Source: an uncultured Campylobacter sp.
Lineage (GTDB): Bacteria; Campylobacterota; Campylobacteria; Campylobacterales; Campylobacteraceae
DNA length: 64,000 nt
Direction: 5' to 3'
NCBI RefSeq assembly: GCF_905373215.1
Contig: NZ_CAJPRT010000012.1
Span: 3,425 to 67,424 of the forward strand
The number at the start of each line of letters is the position of its first letter. Position 1 is the stretch's first letter. Made by a program: the position numbers and the translations under genes. The notes under the pieces are model-generated. The model did not search any database. It had not been told where the DNA came from and was given only the letters and a program-made list of their open reading frames with translations. Of this stretch, positions 1 through 7,159 are shown in pieces.

Positions 1-401
1 GTGTTTGCCGAAAGGGCGCGCGCGATCTCGGTGTTACCGAAGTGAGAAGTGATTAAAATTTTGCCTGTTCCGTCGCTTAAAAGCTCCTTCATACCGCTTT
101 GCACGCGGATTTGATCCAGCGCGATCTTACCGTTCCAAACTGCGATTTTTTCGCACAGACTGAGAGAAAATTTATAAAAATTCGCGTAAATTTCGCACAC
201 TTTTGGCTCGCGATCAAGCGCGCGCCGCAAAAACTCCCTGATCGCGCGTCGTTCGTTTTTAAGCAGCGCAAAATAGATCGCCGAGATGCAAAGCGCGGTG
301 CCTCGCATGCAAAAATCAGGCGTGTGAAGCGTGACGAAGCGAGCTAAATTTAAAAGCGCCGCGCCCGCCTTTTCGTTGTTTTCGCTCCAGTGTTTAGCCA
401 T
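1..401 (-). CDS. LpxL/HtrB-like acyltransferase of the aryl polyene cluster, C-terminus missing
   Basis: Open frame from an ATG at 401 that leaves the window at position 1, so only the first about 133 residues are seen. It begins MAKHWSENNEKAG and contains TSHFGNTEIARAL, which resembles the H-x4-D/E region of lauroyl/myristoyl (LpxL-type) acyltransferases that is also found in aryl polyene clusters. In those clusters such an enzyme is thought to help move the polyene onto a lipid anchor. The ATG overlaps the stop of the upstream glycosyltransferase by 8 bp (ATGGCTAA), which argues for translational coupling and for this start. The family call rests on a partial protein and on context; the catalytic residues downstream are not in view. 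Confidence 0.7.
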   Translation of the reverse strand, partial: MAKHWSENNEKAGAALLNLARFVTLHTPDFCMRGTALCISAIYFALLKNERRAIREFLRRALDREPKVCEIYANFYKFSLSLCEKIAVWNGKIALDQIRVQSGMKELLSDGTGKILITSHFGNTEIARALSAN

Positions 402-1395
402 CGCGCCCGTCCTTTGCAGCGGCATGTTGCGGCGAGGCTTTTACGAGCGAGCTTTGCGCTGAATTTTCCGCCTGTGAGCTTTGCGCTGCGGCGTTGTCGC
501 CGCATTTTTCGGTACCAGCTTTTTCGTTTGCGCCGCCGTCTATCTCCTCTTTTGCACCTTTACGACTATCGCGCCGCGCGTTGCTGCAAAGGTTTTTTCC
601 CGCTAGCCCTTGCAAAATTTCATTCGCGCTCTGCCGTGAAGCCTCCTGTAGGCCGCGCTTTTTAAATTTATCGCAGGCGCGTTTTAGCGCCCTTTTTGCA
701 AGCCAAAGCGGAAGCCCGCAAAATAGCCTCGCATGCATCAGCGAAATTCCGAAATTATCTCGAAACGGCGCAAAATGGCTCACTCCGCCCGCTTCGTAGC
801 GCACCGCCAGATCGAGCCATTTTATCTCTAACCCAGCCCGCGCGGCTAGTATTAAAATTTCGGCATCAAAGCCCATTCTGCGGCTTTTGGTGCGGGGCAG
901 AAGTGGCACGATCCCCTCTAGCGGGTAAATTCTAAAGCCGCACATCGCGTCTTTTATGCGGTGCGAAAGAGTGTTGATTACGCACCAAAAGTTCATTATC
1001 TTACGCCCGTGTAGGCGGGATTTGGGCGCGCTTTCGTCATATACGGGCGCGGCGCAGATCAGCGCGGCTGGCTTGCGCGCCGCAAGCGCCAAAAACTCCT
1101 CGCATCTGCCTACGTCGTGCTGAAAGTCCGCGTCTATCTGAAAGGCGTGCGTAAATCCAAGCTTCTTCGCCCACGCCAGTCCGTCGCATACGGCAGCGCC
1201 TTTTCCGCCGTTTTGCGCGCGGGCGTAAATTTGAGCCGCAAGCCCCTTTAGCGCGCTTTTGCTCGCTTCGTCGCTGCCGTCGTCCACGATCAGCACGGGC
1301 GCGATGGGCGCTAGGGCGCTTACGAGCTCGGCGATACGCGCGGGGTGGTTGAAGTAGGGCAGCAAAAACGCGGGCTTAAAGGCAGATTCTTCCAC
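394..1395 (-). CDS. Family 2 glycosyltransferase of the aryl polyene cluster
   Basis: GT-A fold glycosyltransferase (GT2). The nucleotide-binding segment VLIVDDGSDEASK, then NGGKGAAVCDGLAWAKKLG and the metal-binding DxD within QIDADFQHD are all visible. It probably adds a sugar, or a related head group, to the polyene lipid. The frame is open up to an ATG at 1470, but that start would overlap the AMP-ligase by 95 bp. A GTG at 1395 preceded by AAGG gives a 20 bp overlap and begins just before the domain (KPAFLLPYFNHP), so I prefer it. The last about 80 residues are a Ser/Ala/Lys-rich tail without recognisable domain. This tail is of the same low-complexity type as the insertions in neighbouring genes. 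The stop overlaps the next ATG. Confidence 0.85.
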   Translation of the reverse strand: MEESAFKPAFLLPYFNHPARIAELVSALAPIAPVLIVDDGSDEASKSALKGLAAQIYARAQNGGKGAAVCDGLAWAKKLGFTHAFQIDADFQHDVGRCEEFLALAARKPAALICAAPVYDESAPKSRLHGRKIMNFWCVINTLSHRIKDAMCGFRIYPLEGIVPLLPRTKSRRMGFDAEILILAARAGLEIKWLDLAVRYEAGGVSHFAPFRDNFGISLMHARLFCGLPLWLAKRALKRACDKFKKRGLQEASRQSANEILQGLAGKNLCSNARRDSRKGAKEEIDGGANEKAGTEKCGDNAAAQSSQAENSAQSSLVKASPQHAAAKDGRDG

Positions 1396-3520
1396 TGGCG
1401 CAAACCTTGTCGTTTGAAATTTCAAAGCGGAGCTTGCCGCTTGCCTCGGTGATTTTGATTGAAATTTCATCGCCCGGGCGAATGAAATTCGTAAATTTTA
1501 AATTTTCTATCTTTTGCGTGCCGTCCAGCTCGTAGCCGAGGGCTTTTGCGCAGATTAATACGAAGCGAAGCTGCATAAACGCGGGCACTAGCGGAAATCG
1601 CGCAAAGTGTCCGTCGAAATAAAAGTCGCTGGCTCGCACCTTCGCGCGAAACTCATTATCCGCGCTCCGCTCGAAAACCGGTACCTCGTAGCGCTGCAGG
1701 GCGCTTAAAAAGTCCTTTTTGCTTAGCTTGCCCTGCTCGTTAAAAGGCAGCCTGCTCGCGATTTTGAAGTAGCGCAAAATCGCGCCGAATTCGGGCTTCA
1801 AAAAGGCCTTCAGCTCGTCCGTGACGCCCTTTTTGCCGATTGCACGAAACGCCTGCTCGCCGCGTTCGCTGAGCTTGATAAGAGCTACGGCGCGGTCGCG
1901 CTGCGGGTGCAGATCGATCCTGCACTCGCCGATAAATTCGTGCGAGCGGAGTTTGGCTTCGAGCAGATCGAGGCTCACGCGGTTTTCGTTGATTTTGACG
2001 GTGCGGTCGCCGCGTCCCAAAAGCGTGATCTCGTCTGCGCGCACATAGCCGAAATCGCGGCTTTCGAAGCGCTCGCACCAAGGCGAGCTGATCGTAAACT
2101 CGCCCGTTTGCGAAAAATTGTCGGCGGGCTGCTTTGCCCCAAATTTATCGCAAAGCTCGCCCATTTGTGCAAATTTATCATCGTATTTCGTCGCAGAGCT
2201 CGGTGTGGAGCTGTTTTCTGTATCGGTCGCGGTTTTATTGCCAGCGTCTGCATTAAATTTAGACGCCTGCTCGCCCCAGCAGTTTGCGTCTTGCCCGTCT
2301 GTATTTTGCCCGTCCGTACGGCTCGTTTTGGGCTCTGCCGCAGAATTTTCGCCGCAAGAGCCTGCCGTGGGATCAAAGAGCTCGCCCTCGCGTTTTGCCG
2401 CGCCGCAGCTATCGATATCCGTGCGGATCTGCACGCTTACGGGAGCAAATTTCTTAAGTCCCACGCCCTCGTTGCAGGCGATCACGCCCGTTTCGCTAGA
2501 GCCGTAAATATCGACGATGCGGGCATTGCTAAGCGCTGCCAACCTATCTCGGATCGCAGGACTTAGCGGCGCGCCCGCGCTAAAAATGGTGCCCAAAGGC
2601 GCTATGTTTGCAGCATCTGCGTGCTCGCATAGCGCGCCTAGCACCGTGGGCGAGCTGATCAGCACGGCGCCCGCAAGATCGGCTGCGAGGATGATTTCAG
2701 GGTAGTTTAGGCCGCCTTTTTGCGTGCGCGAGCCGCAAAGCAGCGGCACGAAGATGCTAAAGGTGAGCCCAAACATATTTTGGTGCGAGACGCCCGATAA
2801 AAATCGATCGCTTGCGCAAAGGCCGAATCTTTCTACCAAAAATTCCGCCTCTAAAACCATATCGCGTAGGCTTTTTTCGATGTTTTTCGCCTCGCCCGTG
2901 GAACCCGAAGTTTTGATATAAAATTTCTGATCGGCGCGCAGTAGATGCAAAGAGACAGCCTCTTGTTCGCACGGCGCGTGATTTTGCAGCGCGTTTTTAG
3001 ATGAAATTTTAGGCGCGGATTTTTCGGTATCGCGAGACGAAATGTTTTCTAAATCATGGGAGCTGAATTCGGATAAACCTTGCGCTGCGGCGAGATTTGG
3101 AATTTTCACGTCGCCGCCTAGATGAAATTCGCCGCTAAATTTTGGCTCTCGCAGCAGTACGGGTGCAAAGCCCGCAATCATCGCGCCGAAAAAAAACGCG
3201 ATAAACTCTGCCGCGTCCTCGCCGTAAATTTCGATCATCGGCGCATTTTTTTGCTCTTGCGTCTGCGCTGTTTGCATGGCGTGCGCGGCATCTGTGCCGC
3301 CGCTAGAATTTTCCGCGTCATTGAGATTTGCGCTTCTACTGGAATTTTCCGAATCTTTTAAATTTGCGCTTGCCGCGCTACTTTGGGATTTGTCCGCGCC
3401 TTTTAAGCTTGCCGCTTCGCTCTGCTTGCGCCCCGTTTTTGTCAAATCGCATGCAAGAGCCGCCGCAGCAAGGATTTCGCGCTCATAAGGCTTTAAAGAA
3501 TTAATCAAATTTTTTAACAT
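1376..3520 (-). CDS. AMP-dependent ligase fused to a FabA/FabZ-like dehydratase (aryl polyene)
   Basis: A 714-residue protein. Residues about 90-590 form an adenylate-forming ligase: the P-loop YIKTSGSTGEAKN, YGSSETG, LGRGDRTVKINENRVS and the C-terminal lysine in NEQGKLSKKD. Such ligases activate the aryl starter acid and load it on an ACP. Residues about 605-714 form a hotdog dehydratase, with FYFDGHFARFPLVPAF matching the H-x-F-x3-P-x-x-P active-site motif. Both activities occur in APE clusters (ApeH- and ApeI-like); here they are one chain. Low-complexity insertions lie near residues 25-90, 140-185 and 375-470, the last inside the ligase body. The ATG follows AGGAAATTTT and overlaps the preceding gene by 20 bp. 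Confidence 0.88.
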   Translation of the reverse strand: MLKNLINSLKPYEREILAAAALACDLTKTGRKQSEAASLKGADKSQSSAASANLKDSENSSRSANLNDAENSSGGTDAAHAMQTAQTQEQKNAPMIEIYGEDAAEFIAFFFGAMIAGFAPVLLREPKFSGEFHLGGDVKIPNLAAAQGLSEFSSHDLENISSRDTEKSAPKISSKNALQNHAPCEQEAVSLHLLRADQKFYIKTSGSTGEAKNIEKSLRDMVLEAEFLVERFGLCASDRFLSGVSHQNMFGLTFSIFVPLLCGSRTQKGGLNYPEIILAADLAGAVLISSPTVLGALCEHADAANIAPLGTIFSAGAPLSPAIRDRLAALSNARIVDIYGSSETGVIACNEGVGLKKFAPVSVQIRTDIDSCGAAKREGELFDPTAGSCGENSAAEPKTSRTDGQNTDGQDANCWGEQASKFNADAGNKTATDTENSSTPSSATKYDDKFAQMGELCDKFGAKQPADNFSQTGEFTISSPWCERFESRDFGYVRADEITLLGRGDRTVKINENRVSLDLLEAKLRSHEFIGECRIDLHPQRDRAVALIKLSERGEQAFRAIGKKGVTDELKAFLKPEFGAILRYFKIASRLPFNEQGKLSKKDFLSALQRYEVPVFERSADNEFRAKVRASDFYFDGHFARFPLVPAFMQLRFVLICAKALGYELDGTQKIENLKFTNFIRPGDEISIKITEASGKLRFEISNDKVCASGRICL

Positions 3521-4040
3521 AAAATTTCCTAAAAATCATCTCGCCGCCGATCAACGCGCCGATGAGGACGTATGAGATCGCGCCGCAGTAAACGCTCCAA
3601 TAAATTTTATCTCGCGGTAGTAGCAGCGCCGCGCTAAGCAGGCCGTTTAGCACGAAAAATCCGAGCCAAACCTCGGTCAGCTTGCGCGTGTAGGCGCGGC
3701 CGCGCTCGTTGAGACCTGGCTGCTTCAAAAGCGCTAGGCGCGTGATCGCAGGCGTCGATCTTAGGCTGAGCGCAAAAAGCGCCGCGAGCGAGAAATTTAT
3801 TATGAGCGGATACATATACGCAAGCGATCCGCCGCTAAATATGGCGCACAACGCAAAAAATGCCGCGCACGCGCCCTTAATAGCGCGATCTTTACTTTCA
3901 AAAACAGCTCGCGCCCCCCATAGCGCGCTCATCGCCACAAGCAAGCAGACCCGCGCACCGCCGTGCAAAAAATAGAGGCCGAAAGGGTAAAATACGCTTA
4001 AAATTATGGTAGCTGTTTTTAAAAATATCGTTCGTCGCAA
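3501..4040 (-). CDS. Small polytopic membrane protein of aryl polyene clusters (COG4648-like)
   Basis: About 180 residues with four to five hydrophobic segments (IILSVFYPFGLYFL, ACAAFFALCAIFSGG, IINFSLAALFAL, VWLGFFVLNGLLSAALLL, YVLIGALIGGEMIF). The pattern and position match the inner-membrane protein next to the AMP-ligase in APE clusters; its biochemical role is not known to me. There is no ATG. A TTG at 4049 sits right against the AAGGA Shine-Dalgarno sequence, whereas a second TTG at 4040 has normal spacing (about 9 nt), so 4040 is preferred. The 3' end overlaps the AMP-ligase by 20 bp. A 0.7 kb spacer separates it from the upstream ACP gene despite the shared direction. Confidence 0.72.
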   Translation of the reverse strand: MRRTIFLKTATIILSVFYPFGLYFLHGGARVCLLVAMSALWGARAVFESKDRAIKGACAAFFALCAIFSGGSLAYMYPLIINFSLAALFALSLRSTPAITRLALLKQPGLNERGRAYTRKLTEVWLGFFVLNGLLSAALLLPRDKIYWSVYCGAISYVLIGALIGGEMIFRKFYVKKFD

Positions 4041-4765
4041 TCTTTGCAATCCTTAAATTTAGCCGCGAGGGCTTGGTTTTTGCCGCGGCAGCTTTAGCTT
4101 CGTCACAGCGGTTGAGCTTTTGCTGCTGCGATTTTTAGTTTTACCACGGTGGTTTTTGGTTTCGCCGCTAGCAGAGCGATCGTTGCGATCTATACCGCGC
4201 CAAGATACTTTAAATTTGACCTCGGCGCCACGGTTTTGTGCGCTATGATTTTAAAATTTTAATTCAGTCGCGCCTGCCGCATTTCAAATTTCAACCCGCG
4301 TCTTAAAAATTTAGCTGCGCTTTCATTTAACTCGCAGCGCCGCGTTTGCGATCAAATCCGCTAAATTAAATTTAGTCGAAATTTTAAAATTTTGAAATTT
4401 TATGAAAACGACGATCGCAAAAGAAACAGCGTCTTTTAAAATTTCAAAATTTCACCCAGGCTCGCAGATTAAAATTTTAAAATTTTAATCTGCAAAGTGC
4501 TCTACATACTAGCCTAAAAGCGGCAGGTAAGCGGGCTTTGTGCCGTGCCGCTTAAGCGCTAAGCCCATAAAAGCCGCTCGCTTCACGCTCTTTCAATTAA
4601 AACGTTCGCCGCTTGCTGCATACCTTTGATAATATTCGCCGCATGTTATCGCAACACCATGCGCCGTCAAACAGCCGCTTATGTTTATCAGGCCGCCTCT
4701 GTGCCGCCGCAAAGTAAACTACCAAGCCGCCGCACTCGCGATCTTACCGCGCCGCACGGCGAAAT
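4041..4765 (-). other. Spacer inside the aryl polyene operon
   Basis: About 0.7 kb without a convincing gene, between the ACP gene and the membrane protein gene of the same operon. It consists of GC-rich pieces alternating with AAATTTTAAAATTTT words (dense around 4250-4500). I see no tRNA and no clear terminator or internal promoter. Confidence 0.6.
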
Positions 4766-5044
4766 TTAACTCTCGCCGCCCGTAGTCTCCACGCTCGCGC
4801 CCTGATCGAGCTTCGCCGCTACGGCATCCACGATGTCGCCAAGGGTTTGGATGTTTTTAAAATCATCGGGCATCAGCTTGTAACCGGTGTTTTTCTTGAC
4901 GTAATCGACCAGATCGATCGCGTCGATGCTGTCGATCTGTAGATCCTCGTAAATTTTAGCCTCAGGCACGACCTTGCTCTCGTCGATCTCGAAAAGCTCC
5001 ACGAGCGCCTTTTTTAAAATTTCAAAAATTTCATCTTTACTCAT
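4766..5044 (-). CDS. Acyl carrier protein (second of two)
   Basis: 92-residue ACP starting MSKDEIFEILKKAL, with the phosphopantetheine attachment serine in LQIDSIDAIDLVDYV. It carries the growing chain between KS, KR and DH. The ATG at 5044 is preceded by AGGAGT at normal spacing and overlaps the stop of the other ACP gene by 8 bp (ATGAGTAA). The frame is open further upstream, but those codons lie in the neighbouring ACP gene. A pair of divergent ACPs is typical of aryl polyene clusters. After the stop comes the 0.7 kb spacer. Confidence 0.93.
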   Translation of the reverse strand: MSKDEIFEILKKALVELFEIDESKVVPEAKIYEDLQIDSIDAIDLVDYVKKNTGYKLMPDDFKNIQTLGDIVDAVAAKLDQGASVETTGGES

Positions 5045-5303
5045 TTTTACTCCTATTTTCGGCGATGTATTGCGCCAAAGACGCAACGGATGAGAAAATT
5101 TGCTTTAAATTTTGGGTTTTTGAGTTAAGCACGATGCCGTATTTTTTCTGCACCAAAAGCCCTAGCTCCAGCGCATCGACCGAATCGAGCCCGAGCCCGT
5201 CGCCAAAAAGCGGCTCATCGTCATTTATGTCGCCTGGCGCTACGTCTTCGAGGTTCAGCCCCGAAATGATCAGCTCCTTAAGCTCCAAAATTTCTTCGTT
5301 CAC
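5037..5303 (-). CDS. Acyl carrier protein (first of two)
   Basis: 88-residue ACP with the modification serine in GLGLDSVDALELGLLVQ; an acidic helical protein of normal ACP size. The start is GTG at 5303, overlapping the acyltransferase stop as GTGA, with AAGGAGAA upstream at good spacing. It should be converted to the holo form by the Sfp-type transferase encoded at the head of the operon. Its attachment site (DSVDALEL) differs from that of the second ACP (DSIDAIDL). The two may serve different steps, for example starter loading versus elongation, but the sequence does not say which. Confidence 0.93.
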   Translation of the reverse strand: MNEEILELKELIISGLNLEDVAPGDINDDEPLFGDGLGLDSVDALELGLLVQKKYGIVLNSKTQNLKQIFSSVASLAQYIAENRSKNE

Positions 5304-6055
5304 AGATTCTCCTTTTCATATAGATTTGATATTTTTTCGTAGAGTTTGCGCACTCGGATCGGGTTTGGGCGATCCGGCTCGAAGCCCGTTAGATCCAGCG
5401 CACACAGCTCGTAGAGGTCGTATTTCATCCGAACCTCGGGCGTATCGTACCATACTTGTCCTTTTTTTAGGCTTTTAGGATCCATTTTTATCGCGACGCA
5501 ATTCATATTTTTTGCGAAATTTATCGCGATGTAAAACGCCGCTTTGTGCATGGCGATGCGATCCGCGGTGCGCGTGCCCTCGGGGAAGATGATTAGGCTT
5601 TCTCCTCGCTCAAGGGCGCTGCGGCACGCATCTATCATTGCTTCCGAGCCGGTATTTGGGATGTAGCCCGCGGCTGCGATGGCGGCGGAGAGGAAGGGAT
5701 TTTTGCACAGACTTTCCTTGACTACGCAGTTTGCGCGCCGCACGTGAGCTAAAAAGATCACCACGTCAAGCAGGCTAGGGTGGTTTGCGATGATGAGAGT
5801 GCCGCTAGGCGGGAGCTTGCAGCGCCAGTTCACGCCGATGCTGCCGTAAAGTCGCGCGAGCAGCAGAAATATGCGCCACGAGATCATTATAAAATCGCGT
5901 ACGAAATTTCGCACGGCCCCTATGCGGTTTAGCCTCAGCAGCGCTACGGGGAGGAAGAGTAGGTTGCCTATCATACACAGCGCGCCGAAGCTTGCGAAGG
6001 ATAACGCGATGCCGATCTGTTTAAGCTTGCGCCTTAGCGGATCTGTCTGCTTCAT
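5300..6055 (-). CDS. PlsC-type 1-acyl-glycerol-3-phosphate-like acyltransferase
   Basis: 251 residues. An N-terminal hydrophobic segment (IALSFASFGALCMIGNLLFL) is followed by the PlsC motifs ANHPSLLDVV (H-x4-D) and FPEGTRT. APE clusters encode an enzyme of this kind next to the ACP pair (ApeD-like), where it is thought to acylate a lipid precursor with the polyene. The ATG at 6055 overlaps the stop of the upstream doubtful ORF as ATGA. The 3' end overlaps the GTG of the first ACP by 4 bp. It probably acts at the cytoplasmic face of the inner membrane. Confidence 0.9.
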   Translation of the reverse strand: MKQTDPLRRKLKQIGIALSFASFGALCMIGNLLFLPVALLRLNRIGAVRNFVRDFIMISWRIFLLLARLYGSIGVNWRCKLPPSGTLIIANHPSLLDVVIFLAHVRRANCVVKESLCKNPFLSAAIAAAGYIPNTGSEAMIDACRSALERGESLIIFPEGTRTADRIAMHKAAFYIAINFAKNMNCVAIKMDPKSLKKGQVWYDTPEVRMKYDLYELCALDLTGFEPDRPNPIRVRKLYEKISNLYEKENL

Positions 6056-6624
6056 CGCGCGGCGCCTCTTTCGGCGGAGATTTCGCAGCAGCTCTCGTTA
6101 AGGATTGTGCGGCTATCGGCGAGGGTTTTGTTGTTCTCGGCAGGGATTTGATAGTTCATCATGCGCGCAATCTCGATAAAATTTCTACGGCTTGCCGCTC
6201 GCTGCATCGTAGCGGAGTTTTCGCAGTTTTCTGCACGCGATATTTCAGCTTGCGGCATGTGCTGAAGAAATAGAATTTTTATGATCTGTGCGGAAGCTTT
6301 GGCGACCTCGGCGCCGTGCATGTGTCGAAGCAATAGAATTTTTGCGGCGCGCGGTAAACTGCGTTTTTGTGGAATTCTTGCCGTTTGCCGTATGTATTGC
6401 CCCGGCAAAATTTCCGCAGTTTTCTGCATGCTTCGTGCGTATTGCTGCGATGGAATTTTTATCTTTTGCCGCGCGTATCGTTGCGGTAGAATTTCAGCGG
6501 TTTGCCACGCGCGCCATTGCGACGGAATTTTTGCGAAGCGCCATATATTCTGCTTTGGCGCCGCCATACGACGCGCCGTCTGATTAAATTTATAGCTCGC
6601 GGCGCCGCAAAATTTAAAATTCAT
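6052..6624 (-). CDS. Doubtful basic low-complexity ORF, coupled to the acyltransferase gene
   Basis: 190 codons with no recognised domain. The product would be Arg/Ala/Gln-rich and built of degenerate units (such as TAEILPQRYARQ, TAEILPGQYIRQ), reflecting degenerate DNA repeats of about 50-60 bp with the word GGAATTTTT. In favour of translation: the ATG overlaps the upstream stop by 11 bp (ATGAATTTTAA), AAGG lies at plausible spacing, and the stop overlaps the acyltransferase start as ATGA. Against it: biased repetitive composition, open frames on the other strand too, and no counterpart that I know in APE clusters. It may simply be spacer DNA that stays open. Confidence 0.33.
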   Translation of the reverse strand: MNFKFCGAASYKFNQTARRMAAPKQNIWRFAKIPSQWRAWQTAEILPQRYARQKIKIPSQQYARSMQKTAEILPGQYIRQTARIPQKRSLPRAAKILLLRHMHGAEVAKASAQIIKILFLQHMPQAEISRAENCENSATMQRAASRRNFIEIARMMNYQIPAENNKTLADSRTILNESCCEISAERGAAR

Positions 6625-7159
6625 CGCAACTGCCTTGCCGTGCGCATCTTGCCTGGGCGTTTACTCGGTTCATCGTGCGGCTAAATTTAAACTCGTAGCC
6701 CAAGCTTTGCTCTGCTAAATTTATGAAATTTACAACCTGCCGCGCGTGGCATTTCAGCTCGCCGCATCTGTCTTTATAACGGAATTGCGCGGTGTTTTCT
6801 ACGCGCCGCTGCGGTAAAATTTTTATAGCTCGCAGCTCGCACCGTTTAGGCGGATTTTTTTGGGTTCGTTGCGTATGCCTCGGCAGCGCATCTTCGCAGC
6901 GCGCCTCATTGCAACGCGATTTGGCGGCGCACGGCGCGCGCCCTTTCAGAGTGCTTTTAAGATGCGCTGTTTGGCCGAGCTCATGTTTGGTAGCGCGGTT
7001 AAATTTAAAACCTTCACTATATCCGCGTTTGGCGGAGCGGCTAAATTTAAAGCTTGTCGTTCGCGCCGTTGCGGCTCCGCGTGGCCAGGGATTTTGATCA
7101 AATTTGCTCGTCTCGCCGCGCTTGCTCATGCGATGAAATTTTACCATTTTAGCGCTCAC
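6614..7159 (-). CDS. Doubtful basic ORF following the chain-length-factor gene
   Basis: 181 codons from a GTG at 7159 inside the end of the upstream gene (11 bp overlap), with AAGG seven bases upstream. The predicted product is strongly basic (many Arg/Lys, scattered Cys) and no family is recognised. Motif-like recurrences (FKFSRSAKRG, FKFNRATKH, FKFSRTMNR) arise from repeated AAATTTAAA words in the DNA. The tight overlaps at both ends are what a real operon gene would show; the composition is that of the non-coding spacers elsewhere in this window. I cannot decide between a real but young gene and an open spacer. Confidence 0.33.
   Translation of the reverse strand: MSAKMVKFHRMSKRGETSKFDQNPWPRGAATARTTSFKFSRSAKRGYSEGFKFNRATKHELGQTAHLKSTLKGRAPCAAKSRCNEARCEDALPRHTQRTQKNPPKRCELRAIKILPQRRVENTAQFRYKDRCGELKCHARQVVNFINLAEQSLGYEFKFSRTMNRVNAQARCARQGSCDEF

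Noticed and set aside
1376..1470. ATG at 1470 as start of the glycosyltransferase
   Set aside because: Would need a 95 bp overlap with the ligase and adds residues outside the domain; GTG at 1395 with AAGG fits better.
1907..2566. 219-codon plus-strand ORF inside the AMP-ligase gene
   Set aside because: Overlaps a gene with clear motifs on the other strand; the composition (Arg/Ala/Cys-rich) is that of a frame shadow.
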